Shown here: positions 15,356-22,271 of the stretch, piece after piece
Layout of the letters: every line of letters begins with the position of its first letter
Position numbering within the stretch: position 1 is the first letter of the stretch
NCBI GenBank assembly: GCA_020723385.1
Contig: DYIZ01000001.1
Coordinates: 68,045-121,257 of the forward strand
From: Candidatus Aquidulcis sp.
GTDB taxonomy: Bacteria > Chloroflexota > Anaerolineae > Anaerolineales > UBA4823
Direction of reading: 5' to 3'
Length of the DNA stretch: 53,213 nucleotides
The notes under the pieces: model-generated
Database searches by the model: none
What the model saw: only the letters and a program-made list of their open reading frames with translations
What the model was told of the DNA's origin: nothing
Made by a program: the position numbers and the translations under genes

Positions 15356-16551
15356 AATCTTCCTGGCCCCGCCGCAGCTTCGAAAGCAGTGATATTGCCA
15401 TCTACGTGTTGGTGGTAGTTTCATACATTGCCATGTTTGCAGTGTATGGCAATGACCTTTCACTGCTGACCAAAGTAGTGGCGCTTGGCCTCGGTATTCC
15501 ATATCTTTTGATCGGCGTTTGGGGAATAGATTTTGCCGAGCATACCGGGCGGATTTTTGTCAAAATCCTGTTGTTCCTGGCTCAGTTAGTCATCGCCTGC
15601 ACAGTTTTTTACCTGGGCTTTGGCACCACATGGTTGCTCTTACTGCCATTAGCCGCGCAAACGGTCTACTTGTTCTCGACACGCGGCATGATCATCGCGA
15701 ATTTATTGATTTTTGCCGCATCGTTATGGGTCGTAAAACTGCTCTCGGGTGATTGGTCGGGAATGGTTCAATCGGGGGTGGCTTTTATCGCCGCCCAGGT
15801 GTTTGTTGTCATCTTCACGCAGATTGCCCGCCGGGAGCAGCAAACCCGCCGGGAGAGCGAGCGCCTGACTATCGAGTTGAACGAAGCCAACCATAAACTG
15901 CGCCAGTACGCCGCTAAAGTCGAGGATCTGGCTACCGCGCAGGAGCGTAACCGCCTGGCGCGGGAGATTCACGATGGGCTGGGCCATTATCTGACTGCCA
16001 TCAACATGCAAATCAAGGCTGCCCAGGCCGTGCTGGAAGCCAATCCCAGTCAGGCCGGCGATGCCCTGGCTAAAGCGCAGGCTTTGGCGCAAGACGCCCT
16101 GTCCGATGTGCGCCGCTCGGTGGCTGCGCTGCGTGACGAGCCGTCGCTGGACCGCCCTTTGCCCGATGCATTGCGCACTCTGTTCGACGAGTGCCGCTCG
16201 GCCGGGATTGTCGTCGAGTTCTCACAGATTGGCAAGACCACGGCGCTGTCCCCGCAGGCCAGCCTGGCGTTGTATCGCGCCGCCCAGGAGGGGTTGACCA
16301 ACGTGCGCAAGCATGCCCTAGCCAGCCGGGTGGATATCCGGCTCTTGTATGCCGCTGATGCTGTGCGTCTCGAAATCGGCGATAACGGCGTGGGCGCACG
16401 GCAAACCGAGAATGGCTTTGGCCTTTTCGGCTTGCGTGAGCGGGTGCAATTGCTCGGCGGCGAGATCACAATCCACACCGCGCCGGGTGAGGGGTTCCGG
16501 TTGGAAATAGCGATCCCCACAGAATCTTCCGGAAAAAGCAGTGCGTTATGA
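15352..16551 (+). CDS. Sensor histidine kinase, NarL-system (HisKA_3) type
   Basis: 399-aa membrane kinase. Five to six N-terminal hydrophobic segments (about 15-155, e.g. YVLVVVSYIAMFAVYG, VKILLFLAQLVIACTVFYLGF) form a sensor with no large extracytoplasmic loop. A coiled linker follows, then the HisKA_3 dimerisation motif ERNRLAREIHDGLGHYLTAIN (phosphoacceptor His in EIHDGLGH) and the HATPase_c domain (IGDNGVG, GLFGLRERVQLLGGEI, TAPGEGFRLEI). Overlaps the HD gene by 4 bases upstream and the response regulator by 4 bases downstream, so all three are translationally coupled. Signal unknown; probably membrane-derived. Confidence 0.93.
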   Translation: MKSSWPRRSFESSDIAIYVLVVVSYIAMFAVYGNDLSLLTKVVALGLGIPYLLIGVWGIDFAEHTGRIFVKILLFLAQLVIACTVFYLGFGTTWLLLLPLAAQTVYLFSTRGMIIANLLIFAASLWVVKLLSGDWSGMVQSGVAFIAAQVFVVIFTQIARREQQTRRESERLTIELNEANHKLRQYAAKVEDLATAQERNRLAREIHDGLGHYLTAINMQIKAAQAVLEANPSQAGDALAKAQALAQDALSDVRRSVAALRDEPSLDRPLPDALRTLFDECRSAGIVVEFSQIGKTTALSPQASLALYRAAQEGLTNVRKHALASRVDIRLLYAADAVRLEIGDNGVGARQTENGFGLFGLRERVQLLGGEITIHTAPGEGFRLEIAIPTESSGKSSAL

Positions 16552-17207
16552 CCATCTCCCAAATCCGTATCCTTTTGGTTGACGATCAGCAGTTGTTCCG
16601 CGAGGGGCTTCGCACCCTCCTCTCGGTTCAGCCGGGCTTCGAGGTCGTCGGCGAAGCCGGGAATGGCGAAGAAGCGCTGCGGCTGGCCGCGATGCTGCAC
16701 CCGCAGGTTGTGCTGATGGATGTGCGTATGCCGGTATTGGATGGGGTCGCAGCCACCCGGCGGTTGCGCGCCGCCCTGCCTGAGTGCCGCGTCATTGTAT
16801 TGACCACATTCGACGATGATGAATATGTATTCGAGGCTCTGCGAGTGGGGGCAGTGGGCTATTTGCTCAAAGATGCGCCTTCCGAAAAGTTGTTCGAGGC
16901 AATCCGCCTGGCGGCGCGCGGCGAGTCATTTTTGCAGCCCTCGGTGGCAGCCAAAGTCGTCGCCGAATTTGCCCGTCTCGCCGGGCAGGCTCCCGCGCGC
17001 TCGCAGCCCCTCCCCAGCCCCCTCTCAGACCGGGAGCTGGATATCCTGCGGTTGTTGGCGACCGGGGCCAGCAATCGTGATATCGCCGCCCAGCTCGTCA
17101 TCACCGAAGGCACGGTGAAAAATCATATCACCAATATTCTGGTCAAGTTGGGGGTCAGCGATCGTACCCAGGCAGCGTTAAAAGCCAAAGATTTAGGGCT
17201 TGTCTGA
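16548..17207 (+). CDS. NarL/FixJ-family response regulator
   Basis: 219-aa DNA-binding regulator. The receiver domain (about 5-125) has acidic residues LLVDDQQ, phosphoacceptor Asp in VVLMDVRMPVLDG, Thr in VLTTFDDD and Lys in YLLKDAPSEK. The C-terminal LuxR-type HTH (about 155-215) contains LSDRELDILRLLATGASNRDIAAQLVITEGTVKNHITNILVKLGV. Partner of the overlapping histidine kinase. It ends five bases before the stop of the convergent sigma factor gene, leaving no space for a terminator between them. Confidence 0.95.
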   Translation: MTISQIRILLVDDQQLFREGLRTLLSVQPGFEVVGEAGNGEEALRLAAMLHPQVVLMDVRMPVLDGVAATRRLRAALPECRVIVLTTFDDDEYVFEALRVGAVGYLLKDAPSEKLFEAIRLAARGESFLQPSVAAKVVAEFARLAGQAPARSQPLPSPLSDRELDILRLLATGASNRDIAAQLVITEGTVKNHITNILVKLGVSDRTQAALKAKDLGLV

Positions 17208-17211
17208 TTTT

Positions 17212-17808
17212 TTAGCTGCCATTTCGGCGGTTGTGTCTTGCCGGGTCTTCGACTAACCGGCGAAGCGCGGTCAGGGCGCGGAATTGAATCGCTTTGACGG
17301 CGTTGATATTTTTCCCTATGATTACCGCTGTTTCTTCCAAACTATAATCATTGCCGAACCGCAACGTCAGCACATTTTGCTGTTCTGGCGTCAACTTTTG
17401 AATGGCGACTTTCACCTGCTGGAGATGATCTTTCCCCTCGGCGACCTCCGATGGGTCATCGGATGGCAGGCGCCAATCCTCCGGCAGGCTTTCGGTCGGG
17501 TGGGCATATTGTTTCCGATAGTGATCGGTCACGAGGTGTGATGCTGTGCCGAGCAGCCAGCCCCGCAGGTTGCTGTGCGGCCCATTGCCGCGATTAACTG
17601 CTTCGAGCAATATAACAAAGACCTCCGAGGCAACATCCTCCGCAATCGCCGAATCATCCAGGCGATAGCTGGCGTAACGGTAGACCTCGCCGTAGTAGCG
17701 GTTATGAATCATCGTAACCGCTTGCGGGTCTAACGATTGCAATTGACGCAAGTCAATTGAATCGTTGGGTTCTTTGGAATTGCCTCGAAAGGGAGATTTG
17801 AATGACAT
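17212..17808 (-). CDS. ECF-like RNA polymerase sigma factor
   Basis: 198-aa sigma-70-family factor with region 2 (MIHNRYYGEVYRYASYRLDDSAIAEDVASEVFVILLEAV, then LRGWLLGTASHLVTDHYRK) and region 4 (LTPEQQNVLTLRFGNDYSLEETAVIIGKNINAVKAIQFRALTALRRLV). No region 1.1 or 3, as in ECF factors. No anti-sigma gene is adjacent, which is unusual for the class. ATG 17808 is preceded by GAGGTGTA. A TATACT -10 box inside a CTCGAT/ATCGAG inverted repeat lies upstream and may mediate regulation. Confidence 0.9.
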   Translation of the reverse strand: MSFKSPFRGNSKEPNDSIDLRQLQSLDPQAVTMIHNRYYGEVYRYASYRLDDSAIAEDVASEVFVILLEAVNRGNGPHSNLRGWLLGTASHLVTDHYRKQYAHPTESLPEDWRLPSDDPSEVAEGKDHLQQVKVAIQKLTPEQQNVLTLRFGNDYSLEETAVIIGKNINAVKAIQFRALTALRRLVEDPARHNRRNGS

Positions 17809-17819
17809 TACACCTCAAA

Positions 17820-17845
17820 CTCGATACGATGAGTATACCATCGAG
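17820..17845 (-). promoter_or_regulatory. Sigma factor promoter region with inverted repeat
   Basis: Inverted repeat CTCGAT (17820-17825) / ATCGAG (17840-17845) encloses a minus-strand TATACT (17837-17832), about 25 bases upstream of the start codon. No good -35 is seen, so an activator or alternative sigma may be needed. Confidence 0.4.
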
Positions 17846-17957
17846 TGGGATTGCGCCTCGGGCAGATGGGTTAAGGGCTTATGAAAAACGGCTCCTCTGC
17901 CTTCAACGGAAAATACCCCAAATCTAGGGATTCTTCAACTGACGTTGCGCTGAAAAC

Positions 17958-17985
17958 GGGCGACCAGCCTCGAGGCTGGTCGCCC
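17958..17985. terminator. Perfect 28-base palindrome downstream of the 7-heme cytochrome gene
   Basis: GGGCGACCAGCC, TCGA, GGCTGGTCGCCC. It lies 38 bases beyond the stop of the minus-strand cytochrome gene. No T-run on the minus strand, so the termination role is uncertain. Confidence 0.5.
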
Positions 17986-18022
17986 ATTTACTATCGTCTT
18001 GCAACGGTCCGGTGAATATAGG

Positions 18023-19498
18023 TTATTGATGAGGTCCGCCAAAGGAGGGTTGAGTCAGATGGCAAACCGTACATTCGGACAGCGTGCCTGCGTAACCTTG
18101 CAGGTTGATGAATTTGATGGCGTCGCGCGGCTCGCTGCTGGGGGCGATGCCGTGCGTGCTGTCGTGGCAGGCTTCGCAGTAAACCCCGCCGTGCCCGGTA
18201 GACATCCGGAACAGGGGATTGTTCTGCTCGTAGCCAGGATCCGTATGGCAATCGTCGCAGCGCGGCTCGTTCAGCCACGGGTTGGGATTGTTTTTGACCT
18301 CGCTCATGCCGCCGTGACATGAGGTGCAGCCCATTCCATATTCGTTGGACATCACATCGCGCAAGCACAGGGTAGATGGGCCGGGGTGGCAGTTATAGCA
18401 GCCGTCGGTCGTATCAGGAACTTCACCATCGTGTTTGCTGTGCATGGCTCTGGATAGATTCGGCACACCGGATACACCCGGCGCACCCAGCGCGTTCGAT
18501 GCATGGCACTCGGCGCACAAGATTGGGCGGCGGTCCATCAGTGGGCCTTCATGACCCGATGGGTAATCATTCTGGTTCTCTTCATCGTGAAGCGTGAGAA
18601 TATTGGTCTCCACCCGCCCGGTGCTGATCCCAAACGCGCCATCGGAGTGGCAATTGTCGCAGCGCATCTCGGTCGAGACCGGCGCGACGACCTGGTTGCT
18701 CGCCAAAACATTGCCGAACTGATCTTTGGCGACGATCGAGGCAAGCTGGTAAGGCTGGCGGTTGACCCAATCGCTGTCGTCGAATTCGGTGAGCGGGATG
18801 CCCTCGGCGACGAAATGATCCCCGGTCGGGTCCATATCGCCCGACAGCCCCCTGCCGGTCAGACCGACATTGGGAGGCAGGTCAACCCCGAACAGTTGAA
18901 CATCGTATTCCCAAAAATTGGATTTCCCGACCGAATAGGTATTATCGGGAAAACTGTAGCTGACCGTGATGCCGGTTGTCACGATCTGGGGTGGGTCGCC
19001 CCGCTGGATAACCTGAACCCACAGGTTGTTGTAAGGCGGCAGTACCGCCAGGTCTTGAAAATCCCGGTTGTAGCAGTGCATCCCCAGGTCGTTCCAGCCG
19101 AGCAAAACGTACTCGGCGGCCAGCGCGGTGGCTGTTGGCGTCCGCGTTAGTGTGGGTGAGGGGGTTATAAATGGCGTCAAGGTGGGCGTCCAAGTCAACG
19201 TCCAAAATGGGGTTAATGTGAAAGTCGGCGTCAGGGGTGGTATAAATGTGCCCGTCACCGTAGATGTTCCTGTCGGCGTGGTGGTCATTGTCGAAGCCTT
19301 TGAAGTAGGTGTGAAAGTTTGTGTGGCATGACCTCCAAAATCGCGTTGCCCTAAGGGAAGATAGACAACATCTTTGACCATTTCTGTCGCCAGGGCGACG
19401 ATGGTGTTGGCGCTGGCATAGATTGGGCGTGCTACCAGGATCATCACCAGAATGATCACGATGCCGCTGCCAATAACTTTCCAGGTGTTTTTACCCAT
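18023..19498 (-). CDS. Exported 7-heme c-type cytochrome with Thr-Pro linker
   Basis: 491-aa protein. N-terminal hydrophobic signal or anchor (IGSGIVIILVMILVARPIYASA), VVYLPLGQR, then a Thr/Pro/Ser linker (about 60-125, TPTLTPFITPSPTLT-type) and the motif LGWNDLGMHCYNRDFQDLAVLPPYNNLW known from multiheme proteins. Seven CxxCH sites follow: CDNCH, CAECH, CYNCH, CTSCH, CDDCH, CEACH, CTVCH. Probably an extracytoplasmic electron carrier. The start at 19498 is chosen for AAGGAGG eight bases upstream; a longer reading from 19534 lacks a site. Divergent from glmS. Confidence 0.88.
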   Translation of the reverse strand: MGKNTWKVIGSGIVIILVMILVARPIYASANTIVALATEMVKDVVYLPLGQRDFGGHATQTFTPTSKASTMTTTPTGTSTVTGTFIPPLTPTFTLTPFWTLTWTPTLTPFITPSPTLTRTPTATALAAEYVLLGWNDLGMHCYNRDFQDLAVLPPYNNLWVQVIQRGDPPQIVTTGITVSYSFPDNTYSVGKSNFWEYDVQLFGVDLPPNVGLTGRGLSGDMDPTGDHFVAEGIPLTEFDDSDWVNRQPYQLASIVAKDQFGNVLASNQVVAPVSTEMRCDNCHSDGAFGISTGRVETNILTLHDEENQNDYPSGHEGPLMDRRPILCAECHASNALGAPGVSGVPNLSRAMHSKHDGEVPDTTDGCYNCHPGPSTLCLRDVMSNEYGMGCTSCHGGMSEVKNNPNPWLNEPRCDDCHTDPGYEQNNPLFRMSTGHGGVYCEACHDSTHGIAPSSEPRDAIKFINLQGYAGTLSECTVCHLTQPSFGGPHQ

Positions 19499-19555
19499 GA
19501 ATTGCCTCCTTGTTTTGGACTGTAGGTTTTGCATTACAGAAATTCAGGCCGGTGA

Positions 19556-19592
19556 ATTATATTTCCCTAATACTATTCTAATAGTCGTATTA
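19556..19592 (-). promoter_or_regulatory. Cytochrome promoter with nested operator-like inverted repeat
   Basis: Minus-strand TATAAT at 19561-19556. The -35 position lies inside a nested inverted repeat, TAATA-CTATT-CT-AATAG-TCG-TATTA (19568-19592), in place of a TTGACA. This fits a regulator-controlled promoter for the 7-heme cytochrome gene. Confidence 0.4.
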
Positions 19593-19637
19593 ACTTCGTA
19601 AAAGTTACGCCCAACCGAGAAATTCACAAAATCTGAG

Positions 19638-19646
19638 TGGTATAAT
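19638..19646 (+). promoter_or_regulatory. Extended -10 promoter of the glmS ribozyme/mRNA
   Basis: TGGTATAAT (extended -10: TG-n-TATAAT). It is embedded in a GAGTGG/CCACTC inverted repeat (19635-19654). Transcription would start at about 19653, some 55 bases before the ribozyme cleavage site. Confidence 0.55.
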
Positions 19647-19708
19647 ACCCACTCGTTGTCCAATTTCAACCAGGAGGTGTACGGCTTACTACATAATTTG
19701 GGAAAGAC

Positions 19709-20000
19709 AGCGCAAGGGCTTTAGTCGAATTGTCATTTTGATTAAAGTTTACGAGGATGAGGGTTTCCCACGGCGACGTGGGATTAACCGGTCAGGGCCG
19801 CAGGGGGTACGGCCTCCCCAAGAGGGCTGCCAGCCCTGGGGCCGGGAAAATCGAAGACCGGTGTTCGGGCGGTTTGAGCCCGCCTTTACCGGCGATCTGC
19901 GGAAGCCCTCCGGGTGCGCCACACCCCGATATCTTTCCCTCCGAAGATAGAGCTTCACTTTCAATGCTGGCCGGGCGACTGGCCGGACAAAGGGTGAAGC
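19709..20000 (+). ncRNA. glmS ribozyme/riboswitch with enlarged peripheral domain
   Basis: Self-cleaving glucosamine-6-phosphate-responsive ribozyme upstream of glmS. The cleavage-site context is A19709|GCGCAAGGGCU (family: GCGCCAGAACU). P1 is CTTTAGTC (19719-19726) with GATTAAAG (19740-19747). The catalytic-strand match is ACGAGGATGAGGG, and P2 pairs GAGGG (19759-19763) with CCCTC (19906-19910). GCGGA (19899-19903) precedes it; P3 is GGGTG/CACCC (19912-19926). P4 pairs GCTTCAC (19952-19958) with GTGAAGC (19994-20000), enclosing a CTGGCC-GGGCGACT-GGCCGG hairpin and the hallmark ACAAAG (19987-19992). About 85 extra bases (19764-19846) with a GCGA-capped hairpin enlarge the usual roughly 150-170-base fold. 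Confidence 0.85.
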
Positions 20001-20020
20001 GGGGCGTTTGAAACTAAAAT

Positions 20021-20096
20021 GTAAAACGTAAAACGAAAAAACGTAAAACGTTAAGTGGTTTTTACGGATTACGTTTTACGAATTTCGTCTTACGTA
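20021..20096. repeat. Palindromic array of ACGTAAAACG words
   Basis: The left part reiterates GTAAAACG (20021-20050) and the right part carries ACGTTTTACG and CGTCTTACGT (20071-20096). AT-rich, between the ribozyme and the glmS ribosome-binding site. Confidence 0.7.
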
Positions 20097-20128
20097 TCTG
20101 TTAACTCTAACATTTGGAGGAACCCCCC

Positions 20129-21970
20129 ATGTGTGGAATCGTAGGTTACATCGGCCCGCAAGATGCGACGCCGATTATTCTCAACGGCCTGAAACGGTTG
20201 GAATATCGCGGCTACGACTCGGCGGGTTTGGCCGTCGTCGAGAACAGCCATATCGAAGTGCGGCGGGATGTTGGCAAGCTGTCTCGCCTGGCTGCCCTGG
20301 TGGGCGAGGCGCCCGTTCACGGCCACATCGGGATCGGTCACACCCGCTGGGCCACTCACGGTGAGCCGAGCGCACGCAATGCCCATCCTCACATCGGCAT
20401 GACCGGCGACGTGGTCGTTGTCCACAACGGCATCGTCGAGAATTACCTCGAGCTGCGCGAGGAATTGATCGCCGAGGGCGCTGTCTTCAACTCGGACACC
20501 GACACCGAGGTGATCGTTCACCTCGTCGAGCGGTACCTCTCGGACGACTGCGGCCTGCCCGAAGCCGCCCGCAAGGCGCTCGGACATCTGAAAGGGGCGC
20601 ACGGCATCGTGCTGCTTTCATCGCGGGAGCCGGACAAGATCGTCACTGCCCGCATCGGCAATGCCGGCGGTATCGTGATCGGCCTGGGAGAAGGCGAGAT
20701 GTTCATCGCCTCCGATCTGCCAGCCATCCTGGAGCATACCCGCCGGGTCGTATTTCTCGAATCCCGTCAGATCGCCGTGGTCAACCGCGAAGGGCTGGTG
20801 GTCAAATGCCTGGATGGGATGCCAGTCAACTATCAGGTGCATACGGTCGCCTGGGACCCCATCGCCGCCGAAAAGGGCGAATACCGCCATTTCATGCTCA
20901 AAGAAATCCACGAGCAGGTGCGCTCGCTGACCGACACGATTGCCGGGCGGGTGGATTTCGAAGACGGGCGGGTACGCCTGCCGGAGCTGCGTCTGACCGC
21001 GGCGCAGGCTGGCCGCATCCAGAAGATCTTCATCACCGCCTGCGGGACGGCTGCCCACGCCGGGATGGTTGGCAAAGTGCTTATCGAGCATATTGCCCGC
21101 ATCCCGGTGGAAGTGGATATCGCCTCCGAGTTCCGTTACCGTAACCCGATTGTGGATCCCAACACCGCGGTGCTCGCCATCAGCCAATCGGGCGAGACCG
21201 CCGACACACTGGCCGCGATGGAAGAGGCCCGTCATAAGGGCGCCATCCTGTGGTCAATCGTCAACGCTATCGGCTCCCAGGCCATGCGCATCGCTGATGG
21301 GTTCATCTCGATGCAGACCGGCCCGGAGATCGGCGTGGCATCCACGAAGGCGTTTACTGCGCCGTTGGTGGACCTCTACATGCTGGCTATCCTGCTGGCA
21401 GACCTGCGCGGGACGCTCGACGCCAAAACCCGCCGCCAGTATCTGTCGGACTTGCGGCTGATACCCGATCTGGTGGGGCGCTGCCTGGACCGTGAAGAGC
21501 AGGCGATTGCCGTGGCGCGTACCCTTAAGGATACCAGCCACTGCCTGTACCTGGGACGCGGTATCAATATGCCCATTGCCTACGAAGGGGCGCTCAAGCT
21601 CAAGGAAATTTCGTATATCCATGCCGAAGGCTACCCGGCAGGCGAGATGAAACACGGCCCAATTGCGCTGATTGATCGCACTATGCCGGTGATCGTGCTG
21701 GCTCCGCGTGACCCGTGGTATGACAAGATGTTCAGCCAGATCCAGCAAGCCAAGGCGCGCGGCGGGATGGTGGTGGCGGTCGCTACCGACGGCGACACCC
21801 TCATTCCGAACGAATCCGACCACATCCTGTGGGTTCCCGAAACCCCCTGGCTGCTCAGCCCGGTGGTGACGGTCATCCCACTGCAAATGTTAGCCTATCA
21901 CATCGCCGCCCTGCGCGGCCTGGACGTGGATCAGCCGAGGAATCTGGCAAAGAGTGTGACGGTGGAGTGA
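20129..21970 (+). CDS. glmS: Glutamine-fructose-6-phosphate aminotransferase (isomerizing)
   Basis: 613-aa GlmS, which makes glucosamine-6-phosphate for peptidoglycan. It begins MCGIVGYIG, so Cys2 becomes the N-terminal nucleophile of the class-II glutamine amidotransferase domain (1-230, with GHTRWATHGEP and HNGIVENY). Two SIS domains follow (ACGTAAHAGMVGK, SQSGETADTLAAM; EGYPAGEMKHGPIALID) and the C-terminal LAKSVTVE tail. The start at 20129 is supported by the family N-terminus and TTTGGAGG at 20114-20121. The upstream glmS ribozyme implies feedback by its product. A terminator follows. Confidence 0.97.
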   Translation: MCGIVGYIGPQDATPIILNGLKRLEYRGYDSAGLAVVENSHIEVRRDVGKLSRLAALVGEAPVHGHIGIGHTRWATHGEPSARNAHPHIGMTGDVVVVHNGIVENYLELREELIAEGAVFNSDTDTEVIVHLVERYLSDDCGLPEAARKALGHLKGAHGIVLLSSREPDKIVTARIGNAGGIVIGLGEGEMFIASDLPAILEHTRRVVFLESRQIAVVNREGLVVKCLDGMPVNYQVHTVAWDPIAAEKGEYRHFMLKEIHEQVRSLTDTIAGRVDFEDGRVRLPELRLTAAQAGRIQKIFITACGTAAHAGMVGKVLIEHIARIPVEVDIASEFRYRNPIVDPNTAVLAISQSGETADTLAAMEEARHKGAILWSIVNAIGSQAMRIADGFISMQTGPEIGVASTKAFTAPLVDLYMLAILLADLRGTLDAKTRRQYLSDLRLIPDLVGRCLDREEQAIAVARTLKDTSHCLYLGRGINMPIAYEGALKLKEISYIHAEGYPAGEMKHGPIALIDRTMPVIVLAPRDPWYDKMFSQIQQAKARGGMVVAVATDGDTLIPNESDHILWVPETPWLLSPVVTVIPLQMLAYHIAALRGLDVDQPRNLAKSVTVE

Positions 21971-22001
21971 TCCGTTCGGAACTCAGTCAGCCATTGTTAG
22001 T

Positions 22002-22038
22002 AAAAAAGCAGCCCTTGCGTCATGAGGGCTGCTTTTTT
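22002..22038. terminator. Bidirectional intrinsic terminator after glmS
   Basis: AAAAAAGCAGCCCT (22002-22015), a 9-base loop, AGGGCTGCTTTTTT (22025-22038): perfect stem with A and T runs. Confidence 0.88.
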
Positions 22039-22142
22039 ATGCACCCATCGTTTTTGACTGAAGATCAAGGTGCTCCAAGTGTAGTCGAAAAACAGTGGTT
22101 CATTGGAAATTGCTGTGATAAGCCAGCATTTGGCGGCACAAT

Positions 22143-22169
22143 GTAGGTCGGATTGGCAATCCGACCTAC
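22143..22169. repeat. Perfect 13-bp inverted repeat (GTAGGTCGGATTG family)
   Basis: GTAGGTCGGATTG, one central G, CAATCCGACCTAC. A REP-like palindrome in the 300-base gap between glmS and the LVIVD gene. The rest of the gap (22039-22142, 22170-22211) shows nothing I recognise. Confidence 0.75.
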
Positions 22170-22211
22170 TGCTGGCGGTACATCACGGCAAATCCGAGAG
22201 AGCCAAAACAG

Positions 22212-22241
22212 TTGCAATGACAAAGACTTTCGTGCTACACT
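22212..22241 (+). promoter_or_regulatory. Possible promoter of the split LVIVD gene
   Basis: TTGCAA (22212-22217), 18-base spacer, TACACT (22236-22241); 30 bases upstream of the ATG, which has its own GAGGAGG. Confidence 0.4.
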
Positions 22242-22271
22242 GCTTATTGCAGTAACGAAGAGGAGGCGGTT

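Noticed and set aside
19738-20011. Short ORFs within the glmS leader
   Set aside because: The bases fold as a glmS ribozyme with paired stems; the peptides are low-complexity, overlapping on both strands and lack initiation signals.
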